Source of the DNA: Bacillota bacterium | Lineage (GTDB): Bacteria > Bacillota > Clostridia > Peptostreptococcales > Anaerovoracaceae | Length of the DNA: 62,929 bases | Assembly: GCA_022793795.1 (NCBI GenBank) | Contig: JAAWDM010000017.1 | Coordinates: 1-62,929, forward strand | Reading direction: 5' to 3' | Shown here: one piece after another, positions 42,769 to 52,497 of the stretch | Numbering within the stretch: the stretch's first letter is position 1 | Layout: every line of letters starts with the position of its first letter | The notes under the pieces: generated by a model | Databases searched by the model: none | What the model saw: the letters and a program-made list of their open reading frames with translations, nothing else | What the model was told of the DNA's origin: nothing | Program-made: the position numbers and the translations under genes

Positions 42769-44331
42769 TTATCTCCGCAGTACCTTTCCAGCCTTTACGC
42801 CAGTGTGCTTCCCGTCCTGTGCTGTCAAGACGCCGTTTACGAACACCTGATGGATGCCTTTGCAGGCCCGCTTTGGATCTTCATAGGTTGGAGTGGACTC
42901 AAGTTCCTCAAAATCGAATACCACCAAGTCTGCCCATGCGCCGCAGCGAATTACCCCTCTGTCCATGAGCCCAATGCGGCTGGAAGGCAGCGATGTCATC
43001 TTCTGCACCGCCGTTTCCAATGAGAATAGCTGATGGTCTCTACAATAATGGGCTAATACCCGTGGGAAGGTTCCGAAGTTTCTTGGATGTGGCAGCCCCG
43101 CAAAGTCCAGACCGTAAGCCTCTCCATCGGAGCCTGGCATCACATACGGCTTCTTCATGATGAACTCGATGTCCTCTTCACACATACCGAAATGAATCTC
43201 ATTGACCCGATTTCGCTCTTCCTCTACCAGATCGAATACCACGTCACACTGATCCTTTCCAAGGGTGTTGGCAATTTCGTCAATGGACTTTCCACACATC
43301 CATCGGTTTTTTTCGCTTTCCAGATATGACACATGAATGGTATCCCATCTGCCCAAATAGGAATCGTGCATCTCCTGCCATAGCTTCTTTCGGGTTTCAG
43401 GGTCATGGAGCCGCTGAATCAACTTATCCAGTCCTCCTTCAAATCCCCAGTTTGGAATATTGATACTGAGTACCGTGGCCGATGCATTGTATGGGTACTG
43501 GTCACAGCATACATCAATGCCTCTTTCTCTGGCCTCTTCTATGAGTTTAGTAGTCTCATGGACTGCAATCTTATGCAGCGGCTTATAGGTCTCCTTATGA
43601 TGGGAAATCTGTAGTCTTACCCCCGCCGTCTCTGCTACGGCCAAGGCCTCCTTTACAGACTGGACCAAATTTTTTCCTTCGTTACGCATGTGGGTAGCGT
43701 AAAAGCCTCCACACTCACGGAGCGCCCTCAGGACGTAAATCATCTCCTCCTGGTCAGAATAGGAGCCTGGCGGATAGATGAGGCCCGAGGTAATACCCAG
43801 AGAACCACCCTTTAGTGACTCCTCTGCCAGCTTCTCCATGGCCGCAAGCTGCTCTAAAGTAGCTTTTTCGGTAGAATACCCCATAACAGCCAATCTGAGG
43901 CTGCCATGGCCTGTCAGCGCGCCGAAATTGGTACTGCCCCCCAATGACTCCATATGGTCTAAAAATCCCTTAGCATCTTCCCAGCAGTAAGAAACCTCCC
44001 CGCCTACATAGTTTTTTAGGTCCTCTCTATACTTTTCTGCCACAGGAAATGGCGACATGCCGCAGTTCCCACCGATTTCTGTGGTCACTCCCTGCAAAAT
44101 TCGGCTCTCCGAAAGAGGGTAGGCCTCCAGCATCCGGTCGCTGTGGGTATGAATGTCAATAAATCCTGGCGAAATATACCTGCCGCCCACATCATAGACC
44201 TGATCGGCCTCTGCTCCCTCCAACTTTCCAATGGCCGTAATTTTCCCACCAGCGATGCCGATGTCACCATAGAACCAAGGGCTTCCTGTTCCGTCAATAA
44301 TTTTTCCATTCTTCAAAATTAAATCAAACAT
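42769..44331 (-). CDS. N-acyl-D-amino-acid deacylase (D-aminoacylase family)
   Basis: A 520-residue amidohydrolase of the D-aminoacylase group, which frees D-amino acids from N-acyl or peptidyl derivatives. Metal ligands are in place: HTH at 61-63 (GFIDIHTHSD), the bridging Cys in GNCGMSPFP, THMRNEG, ISHHKE and the catalytic Asp in MPGSDGEAYG. ATG 44331 has GAGGTGG upstream; a longer frame begins inside the intergenic hairpin. It is the last gene of the peptide transporter operon, which implies that imported D-amino-acid peptides are its substrates. Confidence 0.9.
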   Translation of the reverse strand: MFDLILKNGKIIDGTGSPWFYGDIGIAGGKITAIGKLEGAEADQVYDVGGRYISPGFIDIHTHSDRMLEAYPLSESRILQGVTTEIGGNCGMSPFPVAEKYREDLKNYVGGEVSYCWEDAKGFLDHMESLGGSTNFGALTGHGSLRLAVMGYSTEKATLEQLAAMEKLAEESLKGGSLGITSGLIYPPGSYSDQEEMIYVLRALRECGGFYATHMRNEGKNLVQSVKEALAVAETAGVRLQISHHKETYKPLHKIAVHETTKLIEEARERGIDVCCDQYPYNASATVLSINIPNWGFEGGLDKLIQRLHDPETRKKLWQEMHDSYLGRWDTIHVSYLESEKNRWMCGKSIDEIANTLGKDQCDVVFDLVEEERNRVNEIHFGMCEEDIEFIMKKPYVMPGSDGEAYGLDFAGLPHPRNFGTFPRVLAHYCRDHQLFSLETAVQKMTSLPSSRIGLMDRGVIRCGAWADLVVFDFEELESTPTYEDPKRACKGIHQVFVNGVLTAQDGKHTGVKAGKVLRR

Positions 44332-44357
44332 TATCCACCTCGTTTTTTTAAGTTGAA

Positions 44358-44402
44358 ATACCCCCACATGACCATGGCTCGCCCACTGCCACATGAGGGT
44401 AT
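44358..44402 (-). promoter_or_regulatory. Hairpin between the last transporter gene and the deacylase gene
   Basis: ATACCCTCATG and CATGTGGGGGTAT pair over 11 bp (one bulge) around a 21-nt loop on the minus strand, with no immediate T-run. It may be an RNA-processing or stabilising hairpin, or a partial terminator, that sets deacylase level relative to the transporter. Confidence 0.5.
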
Positions 44403-44412
44403 GAAACATTAC

Positions 44413-45393
44413 TTATTCTGATTGATTTTGATTGCACAGGTGACAATACACATAATGGTTTTCTCCCACCTGTGTTTTTTCTGGAGCCACCTCTTTGCAG
44501 ATATCCATACAGAATCTACATCTAGGATGGAACTTACAGCCCTTCGGCGCATTGATCGGTGAAGGAATATTGCCCTCCAAGATAATCTTATTGCTCTTTT
44601 TCGTCGGATCTGGACTCGGCACGGCAGACAACAATGCCTGGGTATACGGATGGGTTGGATTTTTATACAGAGACTCCTTGTCGGCCATCTCTACAAAGTT
44701 GCCCAAATACATGACGCCTACCCTGTCGCTGATATGCTCCACCACGCTCAAATCATGAGAGATGAAGATATAGGTCAAATGATACTGCTCTCTAAGGTCA
44801 CAGAGCAGATTCAGCACCTGAGACTGAATGGATACATCCAGGGCAGATACCGGCTCATCTGCAATAATCAGCTTTGGCTCCACTGCAAGGGCCCTGGCCA
44901 CGCCAATACGCTGCCGCTGGCCGCCGCTGAACTCGTGAGGATACCTTTTTGCATGGTAATCATCAAGACCTACCTGACGAAGCAGCTCGATGACTCTCTG
45001 ATCGATTTCCTTATCGGTTTTATACATCTTGTGGATAATCATAGGCTCCGCGATAATATCCCTTACCGACATTCTCGGATTCAAAGAAGCATATGGGTCC
45101 TGAAATACCATCTGGATTTTCTTACGGATGTCCCGCATCTGTTTCCGCCTATAAAAAGTGATATCCTCATCATCTAAAATGATGGCGCCACTGGTAGGCT
45201 CAATCAGTTTGCAGACCGTAAGGCCCATGGTGGATTTACCACAACCAGACTCGCCTACAATACCCAGAGTTTCTCCTTCCTTTACCTCGAAGGAAACACC
45301 GTCCAAGGCTCTTACAAAGGTCTTTCCCTGTTCCTTGGTATGTACCGGATAATATTGTTTCAGTTCTTTTACTTCTAATAAGTTCTTACTCAT
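44413..45393 (-). CDS. Peptide ABC transporter ATP-binding protein (OppF/DppF type)
   Basis: A 326-residue ATPase: Walker [10 protein letters not shown], signature [15 protein letters not shown], Walker B LIIADEP with switch His in FISHDLS, and the Opp-type C-terminal cysteine cluster ([14 protein letters not shown] and a later CHLC) that in relatives can bind an iron-sulfur cluster. Start at 45393 with GGAGGTG upstream, overlapping the DppD-like gene by 8 bp. It pairs with the next ATPase to drive peptide import. Confidence 0.94.
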   Translation of the reverse strand: MSKNLLEVKELKQYYPVHTKEQGKTFVRALDGVSFEVKEGETLGIVGESGCGKSTMGLTVCKLIEPTSGAIILDDEDITFYRRKQMRDIRKKIQMVFQDPYASLNPRMSVRDIIAEPMIIHKMYKTDKEIDQRVIELLRQVGLDDYHAKRYPHEFSGGQRQRIGVARALAVEPKLIIADEPVSALDVSIQSQVLNLLCDLREQYHLTYIFISHDLSVVEHISDRVGVMYLGNFVEMADKESLYKNPTHPYTQALLSAVPSPDPTKKSNKIILEGNIPSPINAPKGCKFHPRCRFCMDICKEVAPEKTQVGENHYVYCHLCNQNQSE

Positions 45394-46402
45394 CACTTTC
45401 ACCTCCGGTCTGGCTTACCAAATCGGCGTCGTTTTCACACAGCCAGCAGCGGCATCTATGACCATTACCATAATCAAAGAAAGGAGGCTGTTCTTCCTTA
45501 CATTTCTCCATAGCCTCAGGACATCTAGGGGCAAATTTACACCCCTTTGGCATATACTTTGGATTCGGCACGTTTCCTGGGATGGATTCCAGTCTGTCCA
45601 CCGTCTGTCCAATCTTTGGAATACAAGCCAAAAGCCCCTTGGTATACGGATGTTTTGGGTGAAGGAAAATCGTATTTACATCTCCCATCTCCACTGACTG
45701 ACTGCAATACATGACGATAACATCACTGCACATCTCCGCCACCACGCCTAAGCTGTGGGTGATGAAAATGATGGAGGTGCCGGATTTTTCCTGTAGATTT
45801 CTCATAAGGTCTAAAATCTGGGCCTGTATGGTTACATCCAAAGCTGTGGTCGGCTCATCGGCAATGAGAATCTTCGGCTTACATGCCAGGGCCATGGCAA
45901 TCATGACACGCTGTCTCTGTCCGCCGGAAAGTTGGAATGGATATTCCTTTACCATACTTTCTACCCGCGGCAAACCAGTCTCTTTCAAAATCTGTATGGT
46001 CTGTTTGTCCGCCTCCTCTTTGGAAGCGCCTTGGTGGAGTCTGATAATTTCTGCAATCTGCTCGCCAATTCTCATGGTAGGATTTAAACTGGTCATGGGC
46101 TCCTGGAAAATCATAGATATTTCCTTACCTCTGATCTTTCTTCGTTCTTCTGCACTCATCGGTACCAAATCCTTACCTTCCAGCAAAATCTGTCCGTCCA
46201 CCACTTTGCCGGTGGTACCCCGAAGCAAATCCATGATAGCCAGAGAGGTAACGCTCTTGCCGCTTCCCGACTCGCCTACAATACCGAGAACCGCTCCCTT
46301 TTTCAAATTGAAATCCAGACCGTCAACCGCCTTGACTACGCCCTTGTCCGTAAAGAAATAGGTGCAGAGATTTTTTACTTCTAATATATTTCTATCTTCC
46401 AT
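45386..46402 (-). CDS. Peptide ABC transporter ATP-binding protein (OppD/DppD type)
   Basis: A 338-residue ATPase: Walker A GESGSGKSV, signature LSGGQRQRVMIAMAL, Walker B ILIADEPTTALD, switch His in FITHSLG, and C-terminal oligopeptide-transporter domain with KGCKFAPRCPEAMEKC and CRCWLC. Start at 46402 with GAGG upstream. It partners with the OppF-like protein and the two permeases. Confidence 0.94.
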   Translation of the reverse strand: MEDRNILEVKNLCTYFFTDKGVVKAVDGLDFNLKKGAVLGIVGESGSGKSVTSLAIMDLLRGTTGKVVDGQILLEGKDLVPMSAEERRKIRGKEISMIFQEPMTSLNPTMRIGEQIAEIIRLHQGASKEEADKQTIQILKETGLPRVESMVKEYPFQLSGGQRQRVMIAMALACKPKILIADEPTTALDVTIQAQILDLMRNLQEKSGTSIIFITHSLGVVAEMCSDVIVMYCSQSVEMGDVNTIFLHPKHPYTKGLLACIPKIGQTVDRLESIPGNVPNPKYMPKGCKFAPRCPEAMEKCKEEQPPFFDYGNGHRCRCWLCENDADLVSQTGGESDE

Positions 46403-46410
46403 AGCTAACC

Positions 46411-47310
46411 TCACGATCTATCATTCAGTTTCGGATCCAGCGCCATTCTAAGTCCGTCGCCCAGCAGATTGAAGCATAATACCGTAACCATAATTGCCAA
46501 ACCTGGGAATACCGCATAGTGCCAGCAGGTATAGAAATAACTTCTGGAATTACTGAGCATGAGTCCCCATTCTGGTGTGGGTGACATGGCGCCCATTCCC
46601 AGGAAGCTAAGGCTTGCTGTGGTCATGATAGAACCGCTGACCGAAAGGGAATACTGTACGATGATATCAGGAATCGCGCCTGGTAAAATGTGCTTAAACA
46701 GAATTCTCTTATCCGAAGCCCCCAGACATTTGGCTGCCCTTACATACACGCTGTTTTTCAGTTTCAAGGTGCTGCTTCGTACCAGTCTGGCATAGGTAGG
46801 AATACAGAACACCACGATGGCAATAGCGGCATTGGTCATGCCTGGTCCCAGAATCGCCACGATAGCGATAGCTAAAATCAGTCCTGGGAAGGCATAGACT
46901 GCATCCAAAATACGCATACAGATTTCATCAAAGATACCGCCATAATATCCGCAAATTAACCCAATGATGGAGCCAATCACACAAGCGATGGAAACGGTCA
47001 GGAATCCCACAGACAGGGAAATTCTCGTACCGCAGAGAACCCGACTAAAGATGTCTCTTCCAAATTCATCAGTACCGAATAGATGCTTGAAGCTTGGTGT
47101 CTGCAATACATCATCATAGTTGTACTCATTGATGCCATAAGGCGCAATTTTATAACAGAAAATAGCGATAAATACCAAAATTACCAGAATGACAAATGCG
47201 ACTACTGCAGTCTTTTGCTTCTTAAAACTTCTGAGAAAGTCACTGAATCGGCTGCTCATATCGTTTTCTTCTGTCAGCATCGTCTCTTTATTTTTAAATT
47301 TAAGTTTCAT
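46411..47310 (-). CDS. Peptide ABC transporter permease (OppC/DppC type)
   Basis: A 299-residue permease with six membrane helices and the N-terminal OppC extension (RSFKKQKTAVVAFVILVILV). The inner-membrane ATPase-coupling loop VRAAKCLGASDKRILFKHIL, PGAIP is the EAA motif. GTDEFGRDIFSRVLCGTRIS is the conserved outside loop. GGAGG precedes the ATG. It forms the channel with the DppB-like protein. Confidence 0.94.
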   Translation of the reverse strand: MKLKFKNKETMLTEENDMSSRFSDFLRSFKKQKTAVVAFVILVILVFIAIFCYKIAPYGINEYNYDDVLQTPSFKHLFGTDEFGRDIFSRVLCGTRISLSVGFLTVSIACVIGSIIGLICGYYGGIFDEICMRILDAVYAFPGLILAIAIVAILGPGMTNAAIAIVVFCIPTYARLVRSSTLKLKNSVYVRAAKCLGASDKRILFKHILPGAIPDIIVQYSLSVSGSIMTTASLSFLGMGAMSPTPEWGLMLSNSRSYFYTCWHYAVFPGLAIMVTVLCFNLLGDGLRMALDPKLNDRS

Positions 47311-47324
47311 CAGTAACCTCCTTC

Positions 47325-48251
47325 CTACTCTAACCTGATTTCAGGATTCAACGCTGCATAGAGCATATCGACGATCAGATTGATCACAACCAGATGCAGG
47401 GAAATAATTAAAATCAGCATCTGTAATACCGAATAATCTCGATAGTTAATGGAATCTACCAGCAGCAAACCGATACCGTTATAACCGAATACCGACTCAA
47501 CCAGAACCGAACCGCCCAGCATAACACTGAACTGCATACCGACGATGGTGATAACCGGAAGAAGGGAGTTCTTTAACACATGTTTATAGATAACCGTTCG
47601 CTCTTTCAGACCTTTGGCCCTGGCTGTACGAGTGTAATCTTCTTTTAAAGCCTCAATAATGGACGATCGCATAAACCTGGCCACCGTGGCCATAAGCGAG
47701 ACGCCTAAAGTAAAGGCAGGAAGTATCATACTCTTTAGAGAACCATCAGGAACGATAGGTACTAAATTCAACTTTACACAGAATAATAAGATAACCAGCA
47801 TTCCGATCCAGAAGTTTGGCAGCGCCTGTCCTAGAACAGAGACGGTAATACCTGTATAATCCTGCCACTTCTGCATATGAGTTCCTGCCCATATACCGAT
47901 CAATATACCTGCGATAACACTCCACACGATGGAACATACGGCCAATTTCACGGTTTTCCAGTAGCGCATACCGATTTCAAACATAACCGGCATTTTCGTT
48001 CTCATGGAAATACCGAAATCCCCTGTAAATATATTCTTAATCCATATTATGTATTGCTCAAAATACGACTTATCCAGCCCGTATTGCTTAGTAATGGTTT
48101 CAACCATTTCCGGCGTAGCCTGATCGCCCAGCAGAATTCGCGCCGGGTCGCCAGGAATCAATCTTACAATCATAAAGACGAAAATGGAAACCAGAAACAT
48201 GGTCAGGATAATGCCTGCAATTCTTTTTAAAAGATATCTTCCTGTAGACAT
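47325..48251 (-). CDS. Peptide ABC transporter permease (OppB/DppB type)
   Basis: A 308-residue permease, six helices, with the family start GRYLLKRIAGIILTMFLVSI, RLIPGDPARILLGDQA and EAA loop TRTARAKGLKERTVIYKHVL. AGAGGA precedes the ATG. It lies 92 nt downstream of the binding-protein gene, across a strong hairpin. Confidence 0.94.
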   Translation of the reverse strand: MSTGRYLLKRIAGIILTMFLVSIFVFMIVRLIPGDPARILLGDQATPEMVETITKQYGLDKSYFEQYIIWIKNIFTGDFGISMRTKMPVMFEIGMRYWKTVKLAVCSIVWSVIAGILIGIWAGTHMQKWQDYTGITVSVLGQALPNFWIGMLVILLFCVKLNLVPIVPDGSLKSMILPAFTLGVSLMATVARFMRSSIIEALKEDYTRTARAKGLKERTVIYKHVLKNSLLPVITIVGMQFSVMLGGSVLVESVFGYNGIGLLLVDSINYRDYSVLQMLILIISLHLVVINLIVDMLYAALNPEIRLE

Positions 48252-48274
48252 ATAGCAATCCTCTTTTCACTAAT

Positions 48275-48304
48275 GCAAAAGTGGGAGAAGTCCCCCACTT
48301 TTGC
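48275..48304 (-). terminator. Attenuator hairpin between binding protein and permease genes
   Basis: GCAAAAGTGGG and CCCACTTTTGC form a perfect 11-bp stem with an 8-nt loop. Without a long T-run it is probably a partial terminator or 3'-end stabiliser that lets the binding protein be made in excess over the membrane parts. Confidence 0.6.
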
Positions 48305-48343
48305 GTACAATTTTAAACATATACTCAAAATTTATCGACTAAA

Positions 48344-49942
48344 TTATTGAACATATTTTCCATACTTCAGCTCAATGAGGCCGGAACCGGTAAAGCTGAT
48401 ATCAGAGATATGTTTTCCATAAGCTGCACTGTAGCAGGTGCCCAGCAGTGGAACCATTGCAACGTCATCCCAAATCATCTTCTGTGCTTTGGAGTAAGCC
48501 TCCTTACGAACTGCGTCATCAAGGGAAGATGCGCCCTGTTCAATCAAAGCATCGTATTCAGGATTGGAATAGAAAGAATAGTTTGCTCCAGCAGATGGGA
48601 AGTCCTCTGATGAAAATCTTCCCAAACCTTCGTCAGCATCGCCTGTACCAACAGAATATCCTCTGATATAGCAGTCAAACTCTGTGTCTTCTGGTTTGCC
48701 AGTATAGCCGTTTACGTTCTCTGTTAAGAATCCACCTTCCTGTGGATAGATCTCCAGTTTAATGCCGATCTGTTCAAGCTGTTGCTGGATGAACTCACCG
48801 CGCTGAATATCAGTGGTATCGTTTTCTTCCCAAGCTACTACAGTAAATCCATCTGGATAACCAGCATCTGCCAGGAGCTTCTTAGCCGCTTCAGGATCAT
48901 ACTTAAATGGAGTTTGCTCCTCGAAATACTTGATAGATTCAGTAAGTACGGATTTCGCTTTTACATAAGAACCGCCGTATACTACGTTATTCAATGCGTC
49001 CACATCAATAGCCATGGCGATTGCCTGTCTTACACGTACATCCTTAAAAATTTCCTTCTGAGTATTCAGATAGAAGAATCCCATGGAATAGCCAACTTTA
49101 TTTAGCACCTGATTTCCTGCATTAGTCAGCGTAGTCTGGTTGGTTGGGGTTACGCTATCAATAATGTCAGCTTCGCCAGACATGAGCATTGCCACACGGG
49201 TAGCCTCTTCAGAAATCGGCTTCATGGTGATAGTATTGTAGCCACAAGCCTTGTCTACGATTCCTGCTTCATATCCCCACCAATCTCTGTTCAGAGCGAA
49301 AGTGATGGACTCGCCAACTTTTCTCTCTACCAGAGTGTACTGGCCAGTTCCTGTCGGCTTAGTAGCCATAGCGTCGTCGCCTTCAGCGATCAGCTTCGGG
49401 CTCATCATGGAACCGTTGGTTCCTGCCAAAACGTTTAAGAACGGTGCATAAGGCTGCTTCAAGGTTACCTTTACGGTATATTCATCTACAGCCTCAACCT
49501 TATCAATACATGCATATCTGGCCTGGGACTTGTAGCCACGGGTCTGATCTGCCTTCAACTCCAGATTTATCTTAGCCGCTTCAGCATTCCATGCCTCGCC
49601 GTCGCTAAAAGTGATCCCCTCTCTCAGCTTAAAGGTGTACTCAAGGCCATCTTCACTCATATCACAGTCAGTTGCTAGCATCCATACATAATCACCATTT
49701 TCATCCAAAGCCAACAGGCCGTCATAGATGAGAAGGGCTGGTACGTTATCAACGACTGTACCATAGTCAATCGGATTAAATCCGCTAATGTCAGCGTACT
49801 CCAGTAGCACGATGTCAGCGTTTTCTGCTACGCCGTCGCCAGTTGCAACAGGCTGATCGCTGTTGTCACTATCATCACTACTGCAAGCTGCAAAAGTGAA
49901 GATCATGGCGAAGATTAACAAAATAGACAAAAATTTCTTCAT
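48344..49942 (-). CDS. Peptide ABC transporter substrate-binding lipoprotein
   Basis: A 532-residue SBP_bac_5 family lipoprotein: signal MKKFLSILLIFAMIFTFAAC with lipobox FAAC, then the typical DGLLALDENGDYVWMLATDC, FKLREGITFSDGEAWNAEA and LLADAGYPDGF segments. It captures peptides outside the cell and hands them to the permeases. Start at 49942 with AGGAGAGG upstream. It is the first gene of the operon, about 120 nt downstream of a sigma-54 promoter. Confidence 0.94.
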   Translation of the reverse strand: MKKFLSILLIFAMIFTFAACSSDDSDNSDQPVATGDGVAENADIVLLEYADISGFNPIDYGTVVDNVPALLIYDGLLALDENGDYVWMLATDCDMSEDGLEYTFKLREGITFSDGEAWNAEAAKINLELKADQTRGYKSQARYACIDKVEAVDEYTVKVTLKQPYAPFLNVLAGTNGSMMSPKLIAEGDDAMATKPTGTGQYTLVERKVGESITFALNRDWWGYEAGIVDKACGYNTITMKPISEEATRVAMLMSGEADIIDSVTPTNQTTLTNAGNQVLNKVGYSMGFFYLNTQKEIFKDVRVRQAIAMAIDVDALNNVVYGGSYVKAKSVLTESIKYFEEQTPFKYDPEAAKKLLADAGYPDGFTVVAWEENDTTDIQRGEFIQQQLEQIGIKLEIYPQEGGFLTENVNGYTGKPEDTEFDCYIRGYSVGTGDADEGLGRFSSEDFPSAGANYSFYSNPEYDALIEQGASSLDDAVRKEAYSKAQKMIWDDVAMVPLLGTCYSAAYGKHISDISFTGSGLIELKYGKYVQ

Positions 49943-50072
49943 AATCTTACCTCTCCTTAACTCTCTACATTGATTTATACCAAGTGCTTTGTCCGCACAG
50001 TTGATATTAACATAAGTATGCTTTACACATTTTAAAAATAACAGATGAGAATTTTTCAGTATCGATAAAAAA

Positions 50073-50088
50073 TGCAAAATTCATGCCA
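50073..50088 (-). promoter_or_regulatory. Sigma-54 promoter of the peptide transporter operon
   Basis: On the minus strand TGGCATG-AATT-TTGCA matches the -24/-12 consensus TGGCACG-N4-TTGCW at all conserved positions but one, with exact spacing. It would start transcription about 120 nt before the binding-protein gene. A sigma-54 activator is encoded divergently 225 bp away. Confidence 0.8.
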
Positions 50089-50312
50089 CATGTACTATAA
50101 TTAGAACATAACATCCCCTTTAGTCTGTCAAACCGTTGAAGTTCTCCCTATTTCTTATCCATATTTTTTCTTGTTTTCTTAAAATATCTACTGTCACTTC
50201 ACGAAAAAACCGGATATTTTTTCATCTTTATACCTTTTAAAACCATTTATATTGTTTTTTATCTATTTATGTTTTATAATAGGATTATTGTTGATTGAAA
50301 GGAGAGTGCTAA

Positions 50313-52478
50313 ATGAAAACTGTTGCTATCATTTATAACGATATAACCAATATGCCTGCCATTAAACATAACCAACTGACAGTGGAGAAGATATTTGACA
50401 AACGGGTAGAGGTCACCAACTATTGTTTTTCTGACTTTAAGGAAGATACCGTCATCACTGCAGATGCCTTTTTAATTTCAAACAGAAAGCTGCTCTCAAA
50501 GGTTGACCCTTATATCTCTAATTTAAAAAACTCTATCATTATGGAGCGGAGTATTCAAAGCGCCATGCTGCCTTCCATTCTCAACATTCCTGTGGGGACA
50601 GATGTTCTTGTGATAAACGATTCCTATGCTACCTCTAAAGATACGGTCTATGCTCTATATGAATTGGGCATCGGTCATCTGAATCTGATTCCTTATGATA
50701 TGGATAAAGAATCCAGCGGTATTTATCGTCATTTAAACTATGCGATTACCCCTGGCGAAACTCGTTTCGTTCCTTCATATATTAAAAACGTCATTAACTT
50801 TTATCACCGAATGCTCAGTTTCCCTACCCTATTAAGGCTCTCTGAAATCCTCTGCCTAAACAGCGAAGTGATTACACGAAATTTGATTCAGCATCTCAAC
50901 TCCCTGGCAGAAACCAATAAAAATTACCATAATAAATTTTTAGACAATCAGTTGATGACCCAGCTCATCAATCTAATCGTTCGCGATTCGGCTTCTGCAA
51001 TACTGGTTGTCAATGCAGAATTTTCACTGGTTTACAGCAACGAACAGGCGGATATTCTGTTTCATATTAAAGATTTTGCCGCTTCCTCCAGGGACAACGC
51101 TTCGCGAAACTCCTTTCAGGACTCTATTCTAAATCAGAATCTGGTGGACCTGTTAAAAAACACCGAGGCCAACTCCATCATAGAATTGAATGGAGAACAC
51201 TATATTTTAGAAAAATCCCCGTTGCTTCTCATGGAAGAGCAGATGGGTTATTGCTTTACCTTTCAAAGTGAAAACTACCTGCGTCAGATGGAAATGAACC
51301 TGAACCATCATCTCCGCCAAAAGGGTCTATTTGCAAAATATAACTTTACCGATATCATGTACACCTCCTCCGTTATGGAACAGACCATTCTCATTGCCAA
51401 ACAGGCTTCTGTTACTGACCATACTGTACTGATTCGCGGAGAAAGCGGCACTGGTAAAGAATTGATTGCTCAATCCATCCACAATTTTTCCCGTAGGCGT
51501 AACTATCCCTTTGTAGCTATTAACTGTAATACCCTGCCGGAATCTTTACTAGAAAGCCAACTCTTCGGATACGAAGGCGGCTCTTTTACAGGCGCAAAAA
51601 AGAACGGTAAACCAGGCCTCTTTGAACAAGCAAATCAAGGCACCATATTCTTAGATGAAATCGGCGATGTTTCTCCTAATCTACAGTCCCAGCTTCTCCG
51701 TGTGCTACAGGAAAAACAGATTATGCGTATCGGCAGCGATAAAATCATTGACCTGGACGTGCGTATCATTGCAGCCACCAATCAGGATCTGGAAAAATTG
51801 GTAGCAGAGGGAAAATTCCGCAGCGACCTGTTTTATCGTCTCAATGTGATTCCTGTGGAGGTACCCCCACTCCGTGAGCGGCCAGAGGATATTCTTCCTT
51901 TGCTTTCCGTATTTCTTGGGGACTTATATAAGGAAGTAACCGAAAAGCAGCAAGCAGATATCCTCAGATATCCATGGCCAGGAAACGTACGTCAACTGGA
52001 AAGCGCCGCCATGTACTACGAAACCCTCCATGCCTTTCCTCGCTACCTTCACGATGTGTCGTCGCAAAATTTTTCGGAAGAAGGGAATCCGTATATGCCG
52101 ACAGTCGTTCCTTCTGTCGCGCCAACGGTCTCTAAAGTTTTGACGCCCGCCGGAAACCCTGGGCGCTCCGTTTCACAAGCGGACTTTCCAGCTATGCCTC
52201 CTAAGGCCACGGCCAAAAGCGCTAATCTATCTTCAGCGGATTTGGAATTTTTGATTCTCTCTATCATTTCAGATCACACTGAGCCATTTCATGGCATTGG
52301 CAGAAGCGGTCTTCTGGCCTGCCTAAAGGAACAGCGCATTAACATGAGCGATGGCAAACTGCGCCAGATTCTTGCTGAATTCGAAAGACGAGGTTTTATT
52401 TCCATCGTTCGCGGCCGAGGCGGATGCCGTATCACACCGGAAGGCGCTGATTATCTGGAACTAAGCGATATATATTAA
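50313..52478 (+). CDS. Sigma-54-dependent transcriptional activator with PrpR-like sensor domain
   Basis: A 721-residue enhancer-binding protein. Residues 1-195 resemble a PrpR/PurR-like N-terminal sensor; a PAS-like segment spans about 215-320; the AAA+ domain has Walker A GESGTGKE (376-383), GSFTGA at 423-428 in place of GAFTGA, Walker B GTIFLDEIGD (443-452) and arginine fingers near SDLFYRLNVIP. A Pro-rich linker follows (about 590-635). The C-terminus is a winged-helix-like domain (LEFLILSIISDHTEPFHGIG, RQILAEFERRGFISIVRGRG) instead of a Fis helix-turn-helix. GAAAGGAG precedes the ATG. It is divergent from the peptide operon and is its probable activator. Confidence 0.9.
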   Translation: MKTVAIIYNDITNMPAIKHNQLTVEKIFDKRVEVTNYCFSDFKEDTVITADAFLISNRKLLSKVDPYISNLKNSIIMERSIQSAMLPSILNIPVGTDVLVINDSYATSKDTVYALYELGIGHLNLIPYDMDKESSGIYRHLNYAITPGETRFVPSYIKNVINFYHRMLSFPTLLRLSEILCLNSEVITRNLIQHLNSLAETNKNYHNKFLDNQLMTQLINLIVRDSASAILVVNAEFSLVYSNEQADILFHIKDFAASSRDNASRNSFQDSILNQNLVDLLKNTEANSIIELNGEHYILEKSPLLLMEEQMGYCFTFQSENYLRQMEMNLNHHLRQKGLFAKYNFTDIMYTSSVMEQTILIAKQASVTDHTVLIRGESGTGKELIAQSIHNFSRRRNYPFVAINCNTLPESLLESQLFGYEGGSFTGAKKNGKPGLFEQANQGTIFLDEIGDVSPNLQSQLLRVLQEKQIMRIGSDKIIDLDVRIIAATNQDLEKLVAEGKFRSDLFYRLNVIPVEVPPLRERPEDILPLLSVFLGDLYKEVTEKQQADILRYPWPGNVRQLESAAMYYETLHAFPRYLHDVSSQNFSEEGNPYMPTVVPSVAPTVSKVLTPAGNPGRSVSQADFPAMPPKATAKSANLSSADLEFLILSIISDHTEPFHGIGRSGLLACLKEQRINMSDGKLRQILAEFERRGFISIVRGRGGCRITPEGADYLELSDIY

Positions 52479-52497
52479 AATGTCATCTCAAGGGTAT

